Source of the DNA: an uncultured Clostridium sp.
GTDB lineage: Bacteria > Bacillota > Clostridia > TANB77 > CAG-508
NCBI GenBank assembly: GCA_900553865.1
Contig: USFC01000005.1
Span: 1 to 37,630 of the forward strand
Direction of reading: 5' to 3'
DNA: 37,630 bases
Each line of letters opens with the position of its first letter. Positions within the stretch are counted from its first letter, which is position 1. Shown here piece by piece: positions 23,510 to 31,117 of this stretch. Both the position numbers and the translations under genes were made by a program. Under the pieces are notes generated by a model, which was not told the DNA's origin, made no database searches, and saw only the letters and a list, made by a program, of their open reading frames with translations.

Positions 23510-25621
23510 ATGAAAGCGTTGAAAACAGAAGAAGTAAAGGAAAAAATAAATATTAAAAATCAAACCAAACAGGAAAAAGGAGCAATATCAGCACTAGTGT
23601 TATTTACAGTATTGATGTTTGTAACAATACTAATGTCAGTATTTATAACAGTAGGAATAAGACAAAAATCAGGATTAAAAAGTAATTTAAGAGTAGCAGA
23701 AGTTTATGGAGAAGATGTAGATAAAATAGAGGAAATATATAACAATCTAATTTCAAAAGAGCCAGATAAACCTCATGAATCAAATGGAAAGTATGCGCAT
23801 CCATATATACCAGAAGGTTTTGAATATACAGAAGGAGAATGGAATACAGGTTTTGTAATAAAAGAAACTTCAACGGGAAATGAATTTGTGTGGGTTCCAT
23901 GTGTACTTAACCAAGAGGAAGTTGAAGAGGGTGATACAGTAGTAACCTACCAAAAAATAACAACAGGGAAATATAATACAAGACAATATCCATTACTACC
24001 AACAGATACAAGTGTGCCAAAAGATGATTTTACTTCACTAGAGTTAAAAGCAAGTGTAGGAAAATATCAAGGATTTTATATAGCACGTTATGAAGCAGGG
24101 ATAGCAAAAAGTACAGATAATGATACTTTAACAACTAAAATTGCAACAGATGGAAGTGTAAAACCATTGTCACAAAGCGGAAAAGGAGTATGGAACTCTA
24201 TATCAAGAACAGATGCATTAACAGTTTCAAAAGCAATGGTAAGTGAAGCAAAAACAGGAGTAAAAACAACATTAATAACAGGAGAAGCTTGGGATACAAC
24301 ACTTGCATGGGTAACATTAAAAGATAATACTTATGCAGAAGATTCAGCAAACAAAGGATGGTATAGTGATGTATCATCAAATAAAGTACGAGTGACAGGA
24401 TATTATAAGACAAACAACATATACGATTTAGGAGGTAATATACAAGAATATACAACAGAAAATTGTTTATGGAATAGCCAGTATTTAACAGTAATACGTG
24501 GAGGAGGGTATGACAATAGCAGCACAAATCAACCAGCAGCCAACCGTGGACACAATACAGATACAGCCAATAAGTATGTAGGATTTAGACCTGTATTGTA
24601 TAAGAAAAATGAAGACAAGGATTTAACAATAGAGGATTTAAGAGGAACACCAATTTTAAGTGAAGTAATATTAGCTAAAGACAGCAATGATAATAAAATT
24701 AAAATTCCAAAAGGTTTCAAAGTGGCAGAAGATAGTGGAATAAATGTAACTGAAGGTATAGTAATAGAAGACAATGACATAAAATCAGGAATAGGAAATA
24801 ATAGAGGAAACCAATATGTGTGGGTACCAGTTGGAAATGGAATAAAGAAAAATGACGGAAAGACAGTTGATATTACACTTGGAAGATATTCATTTGCAAA
24901 TGGTACAAGTGATAAAGATTCAAATGGAACTTTACTTGCAAAAGGCACACCAATATTACAGCAAAATTCAGAAAATTATACGCAAGAAGTTTTAATAAAT
25001 TCACAGTATAAAGAATTATCAATGTCAAGAACTGGAGTTTTAAGTAGTGGAGTAAACGGATTAAATACAACAGCATTAAATTTAAAGGGTTTTGTTGATA
25101 GTGTAAAAGCAAATGGAGGATATTATATAGCACGTTATGAAGCTAGCTATGGAACAGATGGAAAAGCAAATTCAAAAGTTTCAAACACATATGGAACATC
25201 ATCTGTAAATAAAGAAGGACAATTGTGGAATAGCTTATTACAGTTAAATGCTGCGAATGCAAGCAGAGGGTTATATACAACGATGACATCAGACTTGATA
25301 AATAGTTATGCATGGGATACAGCAATAGTTTATATTCAAAACTTTTCAGGGAATACAGACTATTCTTACCAAAATTCATCAAATTCAAGTTTAACAAATA
25401 CAGGGACAACAGGAGATGAAGTTTGCAAGATAAATGATATGGCATCAAATACAATGGAATGGACTACAGAATATTGTATTTATGCTACAAGTAGTAATGC
25501 CAATCCTTGTACGTTAAGAGGTGGAATGTATAGCAACTTAAAAAATACAACATTAGGGCGTTATGGGAGTTATGCAACAGAAGGATATGTGGCAGGCTCA
25601 TTTAGAGCAATACTTTATTAA
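23510..25621 (+). CDS. Pilin-like surface protein with two FGE/C-type-lectin-like modules
   Basis: A 703-aa protein. After a charged start comes KGAISALVLFTVLMFVTIL (residues 23-41), a prepilin-like helix lacking Glu+5. Two related modules follow. Module 1 (about 115-365) has FVWVP, YIARYEAG, AWDTTLAW, GGNIQEYTTE and ends VGFRPVLY. Module 2 (about 425-703) has YVWVP, YIARYEAS, AWDTAIVY, ASNTMEWTTE and ends SFRAILY. These are marks of the formylglycine-generating-enzyme/sulfatase-modifying fold, used widely as a ligand-binding C-type-lectin scaffold; catalytic Cys residues are not evident, so binding rather than catalysis is likely. AAAGGA fits TTG 23519 better than ATG 23510 as start. Confidence 0.8.
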   Translation: MKALKTEEVKEKINIKNQTKQEKGAISALVLFTVLMFVTILMSVFITVGIRQKSGLKSNLRVAEVYGEDVDKIEEIYNNLISKEPDKPHESNGKYAHPYIPEGFEYTEGEWNTGFVIKETSTGNEFVWVPCVLNQEEVEEGDTVVTYQKITTGKYNTRQYPLLPTDTSVPKDDFTSLELKASVGKYQGFYIARYEAGIAKSTDNDTLTTKIATDGSVKPLSQSGKGVWNSISRTDALTVSKAMVSEAKTGVKTTLITGEAWDTTLAWVTLKDNTYAEDSANKGWYSDVSSNKVRVTGYYKTNNIYDLGGNIQEYTTENCLWNSQYLTVIRGGGYDNSSTNQPAANRGHNTDTANKYVGFRPVLYKKNEDKDLTIEDLRGTPILSEVILAKDSNDNKIKIPKGFKVAEDSGINVTEGIVIEDNDIKSGIGNNRGNQYVWVPVGNGIKKNDGKTVDITLGRYSFANGTSDKDSNGTLLAKGTPILQQNSENYTQEVLINSQYKELSMSRTGVLSSGVNGLNTTALNLKGFVDSVKANGGYYIARYEASYGTDGKANSKVSNTYGTSSVNKEGQLWNSLLQLNAANASRGLYTTMTSDLINSYAWDTAIVYIQNFSGNTDYSYQNSSNSSLTNTGTTGDEVCKINDMASNTMEWTTEYCIYATSSNANPCTLRGGMYSNLKNTTLGRYGSYATEGYVAGSFRAILY

Positions 25622-25635
25622 TAATATTATAAAAG

Positions 25636-25673
25636 TTACCCCAAAAAGTACCTAGTCCTTTTGGGGTAATTTT
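25636..25673 (+). terminator. Terminator formed by family-3 palindrome, copy 2
   Basis: TTACCCCAAAA pairs with TTTTGGGGTAA (11 bp), then TTTT. The reverse complement resembles copy 1 at 23177. Confidence 0.85.
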
Positions 25674-25711
25674 GCGGGTAATTTTAAAAATAAAAAAAGT
25701 GCAGAAAATGC

Positions 25712-25740
25712 TTGCATTTGTGAGTTTTTTATGATAAAAT
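25712..25740 (+). promoter_or_regulatory. Sigma-A promoter of rpsB-tsf
   Basis: TTGCAT, 17 bases, TAAAAT; leader of about 110 nt to rpsB. Confidence 0.7.
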
Positions 25741-25776
25741 ATTAAACGTTAAAAATACACACACTTTATTAGTTTG

Positions 25777-25811
25777 AAAAGAGTGCTTGTATAAAACGTA
25801 CAAGTCTTTTT
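25777..25811 (+). promoter_or_regulatory. Hairpin in the rpsB leader
   Basis: AAAAGA-gtg-CTTGTA pairs with TACAAG-TCTTTT: 12 bp, a 3-nt bulge on the left, loop TAAAACG, then T. It looks like an attenuator or an autoregulatory site for ribosomal protein S2. No known leader family was recognised. Confidence 0.5.
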
Positions 25812-25858
25812 AAATGCTTGAAATAATGTGGAGGTAAAACTAAAAGGAGGAATGAAAA

Positions 25859-26644
25859 ATGGCAGTAGTTGCAATGAAACAATTACTAGAAGCAGGTGTT
25901 CACTTTGGACATCAAACAAGAAGATGGGACCCTAAAATGGCAGAATACATTTTCCAAGCAAGAAATGGTATTCACATTATAGACCTACAAAAAACATCTA
26001 AAAAATTAGATGAAGCATATGCATTTATGAAAGAGCAAGCAGAGGAAGGAAAAACAGTTTTATTTGTTGGAACTAAAAAACAAGCTCAAGAATGCATGAA
26101 AGAAGCTGCTGAAAAAAGCGATATGTACTATGTTAACCAAAGATGGTTAGGAGGAATGCTAACAAACTTTGGAACTATTCGTAAAAGAGTAGAAAGACTA
26201 AAAGAATTAGAAACAATGCAAGAAGATGGTACTTTTGAAGTATTACCTAAAAAAGAAGTAATTCTTTTAAAGAAAGAAATGGAAAAATTAGAGAAAAACT
26301 TAGGTGGAATTAAAGATATGACTGAAATTCCAGGAGTTTTATTTGTAGTAGACCCTAAAAAGGAAAGAATAGCTATATTAGAAGCTAGAAAATTAGGAAT
26401 TCCAGTTGTAGGGCTAATAGATACAAACTGCAATCCAGAAGATTTAGATTACCCAATTCCAGGAAATGATGATGCAATTCGTGCAGTAAAATTAATTGCT
26501 GACACAATGGCAAATGCTATTATTGAAGGAAAACAAGGAGAATCTATGGATTCAGACGTAGCAGAAGAAATGGTTAGCGAAAATGCTAATCCAGAAAGCA
26601 TTGAAGAAGTAGTAGAAGCTGCTGAAGAAACAGTAGAAGAATAA
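25859..26644 (+). CDS. rpsB: 30S ribosomal protein S2
   Basis: A 261-aa S2. Diagnostic blocks: LLEAGVHFGHQTRRWDPKMA, VNQRWLGGMLTNF, DPKKERIAILEARKLGIPVV and DTNCNPEDLDYPIPGNDDA. The C-terminus has a strongly acidic tail of about 35 residues. AAAGGAGG precedes the start. tsf follows, as in nearly all bacteria, but with 183 bases between, including a terminator hairpin. Confidence 0.98.
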   Translation: MAVVAMKQLLEAGVHFGHQTRRWDPKMAEYIFQARNGIHIIDLQKTSKKLDEAYAFMKEQAEEGKTVLFVGTKKQAQECMKEAAEKSDMYYVNQRWLGGMLTNFGTIRKRVERLKELETMQEDGTFEVLPKKEVILLKKEMEKLEKNLGGIKDMTEIPGVLFVVDPKKERIAILEARKLGIPVVGLIDTNCNPEDLDYPIPGNDDAIRAVKLIADTMANAIIEGKQGESMDSDVAEEMVSENANPESIEEVVEAAEETVEE

Positions 26645-26657
26645 TATTTAAAAATAA

Positions 26658-26692
26658 AAAAGGGTAGAGCCTTTATCTGCTCTATCCTTTTA
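26658..26692 (+). terminator. Intra-operon terminator/attenuator between rpsB and tsf
   Basis: AAAAGGGTAGAGC pairs with GCTCTATCCTTTT (13 bp, one G.T) with an 8-nt loop. It may lower tsf expression relative to rpsB. Confidence 0.75.
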
Positions 26693-26785
26693 AAATAAAA
26701 TTTATAAAAAGGAGAGCAATAATACCATTTGAATACTAATTCGCAAGAGGAGAGGATATTCCTTAAACTAAGTGGAGGTGACAAA

Positions 26786-26806
26786 ATGGTAAGATGTGTC
26801 CCTTGA
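26786..26806 (+). CDS. Possible leader peptide before tsf
   Basis: A six-codon frame (MVRCVP, stop TGA) behind GGAGGTGA, a perfect match to the anti-Shine-Dalgarno. It ends 21 bases before the tsf start. Such a strong site on so short a frame is unusual, but it may be chance or a decayed gene start. Confidence 0.3.
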   Translation: MVRCVP

Positions 26807-26827
26807 CATAAAAAAGGAGGAAATAAA

Positions 26828-27712
26828 ATGATTACAGCTAGCCAAGTAAAGGATTTAAGAGAAAGAACAGGCGCAGGAATGATGGACTGCAAAAAAGTTT
26901 TAACAGAAACAGATGGAGATGCAGAAAAAGCAATTGAATTATTACGTGAAAGAGGACTTTCAAAAGCAGCTAAAAAATCAGGAAGAATAGCAGCTGAAGG
27001 TTTAGCAGCATCTTATATAAGCGAAGATAAAAAAGTAGGTGTAGTAGTTGAAGTAAATGCTGAAACAGATTTCGTTGCTAAAAATGAAGAATTTAGAAAA
27101 TTTGTTGCAGATGTTGCAAAACAAATAGCTGTTAATGCACCAGCTACAGTAGAGGAATTATTAGCTGAAGAATCAATAGCAGAACCTGGAAAAACAGTTT
27201 CAGAAGTATTAACATCTAAAATAGCTACAATTGGTGAAAATATGTCAATTCGTAGATTTGAAAGATTTGAAACTAAAACAGGAATGGTTAAAGACTACAT
27301 CCATGGAGATGGAAAAATAGCAGTTTTAGTTGAAATGGAAAATGCTACAGAAGAATTAGCAAAAGATGTTTGCATGCAAATAGCAGCAGCTAGACCAGAA
27401 TATTTAGAAAGAAGCCAAGTACCAGCTGAAAGAGTAGAAAAAGAAATGGAAATCTTAAAAGCACAAGCTATTAATGAAGGAAAACCAGCTGAAATAGCAG
27501 AAAAAATGGTACAAGGAAGAATTGGAAAATTCTATGGAGAAATTTGTTTAGTAGAGCAACCATTTGTTAAAGATCCAGACCAAAAAGTTGGAAAAATGGT
27601 AGAAGACAAAGGTGCTAGAATAGTAAGATTTGCAAGACTTGAAAAAGGTGAAGGACTAGAAAAAAGAGAAGAAAACTTTGCTGAAGAAGTTGCAAAACAA
27701 ATAAACGGATAA
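26828..27712 (+). CDS. tsf: Elongation factor Ts
   Basis: A 294-aa guanine nucleotide exchange factor for EF-Tu. The N-terminal UBA-like domain reads VKDLRERTGAGMMDCKKVL, followed by VEVNAETDFVAKNEEF, the core contact segment with EF-Tu. Length is within the normal range for the full two-subdomain form. AAAGGAGG is eight bases upstream. pyrH and frr, which usually follow, are absent; a family-2 palindrome ends the operon. Confidence 0.97.
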   Translation: MITASQVKDLRERTGAGMMDCKKVLTETDGDAEKAIELLRERGLSKAAKKSGRIAAEGLAASYISEDKKVGVVVEVNAETDFVAKNEEFRKFVADVAKQIAVNAPATVEELLAEESIAEPGKTVSEVLTSKIATIGENMSIRRFERFETKTGMVKDYIHGDGKIAVLVEMENATEELAKDVCMQIAAARPEYLERSQVPAERVEKEMEILKAQAINEGKPAEIAEKMVQGRIGKFYGEICLVEQPFVKDPDQKVGKMVEDKGARIVRFARLEKGEGLEKREENFAEEVAKQING

Positions 27713-27717
27713 TAATA

Positions 27718-27761
27718 AATGACGCAAAAGGAAATATCCCTAAATTGCGTCATTCTTTTTT
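27718..27761 (+). terminator. Family-2 repeat, copy 3, acting as terminator of tsf
   Basis: AATGACGCAA pairs with TTGCGTCATT (10 bp) then CTTTTTT. The reverse complement of 27721-27751 aligns with the copies at 7093 and 13744. Confidence 0.85.
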
Positions 27762-27763
27762 AG

Positions 27764-27792
27764 CTGTTTTTGGGGGCGAATCAAAAAAACAG
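27764..27792 (-). repeat. Family-1 palindromic repeat, copy 4
   Basis: 29 nt, the most diverged copy (loop GGGGCGAATC). Faces copy 5 in inverted orientation; together they form a larger palindrome (TAGCTGTTTTT ... AAAAACAGCTA). Confidence 0.8.
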
Positions 27793-27825
27793 GTATAATA
27801 ATTAAACCTAATGAGATATTTTTAA

Positions 27826-27854
27826 CTGTTTTTTTGCTCCATCCCTAAAAACAG
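27826..27854 (+). repeat. Family-1 palindromic repeat, copy 5
   Basis: 29 nt, CTGTTTTTTTGCTCC to AAAAACAG, with one change (CCATCCC) against copy 3. Confidence 0.8.
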
Positions 27855-27875
27855 CTAAAAAAAATATTAATAAGC

Positions 27876-27904
27876 TTGTAATTGGTCATTTTTTTAGATA
27901 TAAT
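27876..27904 (+). promoter_or_regulatory. Sigma-A promoter
   Basis: TTGTAA, 17 bases, TATAAT, immediately after the repeats and 33 bases before ATG 27938. It starts the operon that runs to the S1-domain gene. Confidence 0.75.
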
Positions 27905-27937
27905 TAGGCATATAAAAATAGGGAGGATAAGATAAAA

Positions 27938-29650
27938 ATGAACCAAGAAGAAAAAAATGTAAAAATTAGATTTAATGTTTTAGCAATTATTTGTATAATT
28001 TTATTTAGCTTTTCACTAGCACCAGTTACTTTACAAAATGATACATATTATACAATAAAAATAGGAGAACATATTATAAATGAAGGAATAGATATGCAAG
28101 ACCCATTTTCTTGGCATGAAAATTTACCTTATACATATCCACATTGGGCATATGATACAGCAACATATTTAATTTATAATTTAGGACAACATACAGGAAT
28201 ACATGATGGAGGAATGCTATTTATTTATATTACTACAGTAATTTTAGCTTGCGTGTTAGGAGTTTTATTATATATAACTATCACACACTTAAGCAAAAAT
28301 AATTTAATTTCATTTGTATTAACAATGTTTGCAATGTATTTATTAAAAGACTTTATAGCAGCACGTGCACAACTGGTAACATTTATATTATTTGTACTTA
28401 CAGTTTTATTTATAGAAAAGTTTTTAGAAACTAAAAAGAAAAGATATTTTATAGGAATTATTTTAATATCAATTGTGATTGCAAACGTACATTGTGCAGT
28501 ATGGCCATTTTTCTTTGTACTATTTTTACCATATGTAGCAGAATACATAATAGCAAGTATATTGGATTTCAATGTAATTGGAAAATCAATGGTAAAATAT
28601 AGAGAAGATAATATACATAGTTTAGAAAAGAAAATTGCTAAAGAAAAAGATGAAGAAAAGAAAAATATTTTAGTTAAAAAATTAGAAGAAGCAAAAGAAA
28701 TTTTAGAAAAAACAAAAGAGAAGTCAGTTAAAATAAAAGCAAAAGAAGACGAAAAAAGAGCAAATCCTTTTAGAATTAAAATAGAAAAAAATAGTGCAGC
28801 AAAATGGTTAATTTTACTTATGATTATTTGTGCATTTACAGGACTTTTAACACCAATTGGAGATACACCATATACATATTTAATAAAAACAATGCAAGGA
28901 AATACTACAAAGAGCATTAGCGAACATCAACCATTAACTTTATACAATGATAAAGCAACAATGATAGTGTTAGCATTAGTATTGGGAACATTAATATTTA
29001 CAGATGTAAAAGTAAAATTAAGTGATTTATTTATGATAGGAGGGCTTATTTTCCTAAGCTTTATGTCAAGAAGACAGGTTTCACTTTTGATACTTATAGG
29101 AGTACCTATATTTGCAAAATGGATAAATTATATAGTTTGCAAATATGATAAAAAAGGCTTCCAAAAGATAACAAAATTTGTAACCACATTTGTTGGAAAA
29201 ATTATAATTTTAATAATAGTAGCATGCCTATCTTTATCATATATTACACCTAAAAAGGACAATAAATTTATAGATGATAAAAAATATCCAGTTGCAGCAG
29301 CAGATTGGATGCTAGAAAACTTAGATGTAAAAAATATAAAATTATATAATGAATACAATTATGGAAGTTATTTATTATTTAGAGGAATACCAGTATTTAT
29401 AGATTCAAGAGCAGATTTGTATGCACCAGAATTTAATAAAAAAGATGGAGAAGAAGGAAGAGATATTTTTTCAGATTATATAAATATTTCAGCAATAGGA
29501 ACATATTATGAAACGAAATTTGAAAAATATGGAATTACACATGTAATAGTTGTAAACAATGCAAAATTGAATTTATTTTTATCAAGAAGTGATAAATATA
29601 AACAATTATACAAAGATGACAGCTTTGTTATATATGAAAGAGAAAGCTAA
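27938..29650 (+). CDS. GT-C-like polytopic membrane protein
   Basis: A 570-aa protein with about ten transmembrane helices and a C-terminal soluble domain. After the first helix comes QNDTYYTIKIGEHIINEG and DPFSWHENLPYTYPHW, an acidic outside loop like that of GT-C glycosyltransferases using lipid-linked sugars. Between helices, residues 222-274 form a Lys/Glu-rich coiled coil, probably cytoplasmic, which is unusual for the fold. The C-terminal part has a NYGSYLLFRGIPVFIDSRADLY segment seen in related uncharacterised membrane proteins. Donor and acceptor are unknown. Start has GGGAGGA upstream. Confidence 0.65.
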   Translation: MNQEEKNVKIRFNVLAIICIILFSFSLAPVTLQNDTYYTIKIGEHIINEGIDMQDPFSWHENLPYTYPHWAYDTATYLIYNLGQHTGIHDGGMLFIYITTVILACVLGVLLYITITHLSKNNLISFVLTMFAMYLLKDFIAARAQLVTFILFVLTVLFIEKFLETKKKRYFIGIILISIVIANVHCAVWPFFFVLFLPYVAEYIIASILDFNVIGKSMVKYREDNIHSLEKKIAKEKDEEKKNILVKKLEEAKEILEKTKEKSVKIKAKEDEKRANPFRIKIEKNSAAKWLILLMIICAFTGLLTPIGDTPYTYLIKTMQGNTTKSISEHQPLTLYNDKATMIVLALVLGTLIFTDVKVKLSDLFMIGGLIFLSFMSRRQVSLLILIGVPIFAKWINYIVCKYDKKGFQKITKFVTTFVGKIIILIIVACLSLSYITPKKDNKFIDDKKYPVAAADWMLENLDVKNIKLYNEYNYGSYLLFRGIPVFIDSRADLYAPEFNKKDGEEGRDIFSDYINISAIGTYYETKFEKYGITHVIVVNNAKLNLFLSRSDKYKQLYKDDSFVIYERES

Positions 29651-29697
29651 AAATAAACTCTAATTATAACAAATTAGAAAATAAAAGGGTAAGTAAA

Positions 29698-30204
29698 ATG
29701 AAAGAAAAAAGACAATATATATTAATAATAGTGTTAATCTTGGCAGTTTTGCTAATAGACCAAACCATAAAATACATATTAATTGCAAATGAAAATATAC
29801 AAGTTTCAAACAATGCTATAAAAGTACATTACGAAAAATCAAAAGAACAATGTTTAAAAAATACAGAAGTGGTAACAAAAGTTTTAACAGATTTATTAAT
29901 AATAGTAATATTAACAAGATTTTTAATAAGACAAATGCCTAATATGAATGTGGCTACAAGAATATCGTTAGCTTTTATATTAGGAGGGGCAAGTAGCAAT
30001 TTAATAGATAAAATTGTGCAAAAGAAAGTAATAAATTATATAAATATATCAAGCATTATAAGCGAATTTCCTAGTTTTAATATAGCAAATATATTTATAG
30101 GAATAGGTTTTGTTATTTTCGTAATTATAGTAGGAATAGACTTAATTAAATTAAAACCAAGAAAGGAAATGGCTAATTTTGAAAAAAGAGATACATGTAA
30201 ATGA
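29698..30204 (+). CDS. Signal peptidase II-like protein lacking both catalytic Asp
   Basis: A 168-aa, four-helix protein of the LspA family. Family blocks are visible: LLIDQTIKYIL (helix 1), GGASSNLIDKI, then VINYI and FPSFNIAN. In active LspA the last two are VVDF and FNxAD, whose Asp form the catalytic pair. Here both are Asn (residues 113 and 131), each an AAT codon. The Asp of NLIDK is kept. The rluD-type gene overlaps by 26 bases, the usual lspA-rluD neighbourhood. It probably cannot process prolipoproteins; it may bind lipids or substrates without cleaving. Confidence 0.8.
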   Translation: MKEKRQYILIIVLILAVLLIDQTIKYILIANENIQVSNNAIKVHYEKSKEQCLKNTEVVTKVLTDLLIIVILTRFLIRQMPNMNVATRISLAFILGGASSNLIDKIVQKKVINYINISSIISEFPSFNIANIFIGIGFVIFVIIVGIDLIKLKPRKEMANFEKRDTCK

Positions 30205-31099
30205 GGTTAATGAAAAAATAAGATTAGATGCGTATATAAGTAAACAAATGCAAGACTTATCTAGGAGTATGATTCAAAAACTATTAGAAGGAAATAAGAT
30301 TAATGTTAATGGAAGATCAGAAAAGCCAGCTTATAAAGTACAAAATGGAGATATAATAGAAATTAATATAGAAGAGCCAAAAGAAGTAAAAATAGAGGCT
30401 CAAGACATACCATTAGACATTATATATGAAGATGAGGATATTTTAGTTGTAAATAAACAAAAAGGATTAGTGGTTCACCCAGCAAACGGAAATCCAGATG
30501 GCACTTTAGTTAATGCTGTTATGGCACATTGTAAAGATAGTTTATCTGGAATAGGTGGTGAGCTAAGACCGGGAATAGTCCACAGACTAGATAAAGATAC
30601 ATCGGGACTATTAATTATTGCAAAAAATGATAAGGCACATATACAAATGAGCAATCAAATAAAAAATAGAGAAGTGAAAAAAACATATATTGCATTAGTT
30701 AGGGAAACAATAGCAGAAAATGAAGCAACTATAAATATGCCAATAGGTAGAAGTACAAAAGATAGAAAAAAAATGGCTGTAACAAAGAGCGGAAAAGAAG
30801 CGGTTACCCATTTTAAAGTATTAAATAGATATACAACAGATAAAGGAAGTTATACTTTATTGGAAATAAAGATAGATACAGGTAGAACTCATCAAATAAG
30901 AGTACATATGGCTGAAATAGGTCATCCTGTAATAGGAGATGTAGTATATTCAAATGGAAAAAATGAATATGGTGTAGAAGGCCAATGCCTACATGCAAAA
31001 AGATTAGAATTTACACATCCAATTACAGGAAAAGAGATGAAGCTAGAAGCACCATTACCTGAGTATTTTAAAAATATAATTGAGCATTTAGAAAAATAA
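30179..31099 (+). CDS. RluD-type 23S rRNA pseudouridine synthase
   Basis: A 306-aa enzyme with an N-terminal S4 RNA-binding domain (RLDAYISKQM...SRSMIQKLLEGNKINVNG) and a catalytic domain with Asp in VHRLDKDTSGLL and GRTHQIRVHMA. RluD modifies helix 69 of 23S rRNA; YlyB is the Bacillus equivalent next to lspA. The start is TTG 30179, behind AAAGGA, inside the end of the LspA-like gene, so translation is coupled. Confidence 0.93.
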   Translation: MKKEIHVNEVNEKIRLDAYISKQMQDLSRSMIQKLLEGNKINVNGRSEKPAYKVQNGDIIEINIEEPKEVKIEAQDIPLDIIYEDEDILVVNKQKGLVVHPANGNPDGTLVNAVMAHCKDSLSGIGGELRPGIVHRLDKDTSGLLIIAKNDKAHIQMSNQIKNREVKKTYIALVRETIAENEATINMPIGRSTKDRKKMAVTKSGKEAVTHFKVLNRYTTDKGSYTLLEIKIDTGRTHQIRVHMAEIGHPVIGDVVYSNGKNEYGVEGQCLHAKRLEFTHPITGKEMKLEAPLPEYFKNIIEHLEK

Positions 31100-31117
31100 A
31101 TTTAAAGGAAAAGAAAA

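Noticed and set aside
28225..28917. 230-codon minus-strand frame within the GT-C-like gene
   Set aside because: Low-complexity antisense of an AT-rich membrane protein gene, with no ribosome binding site.
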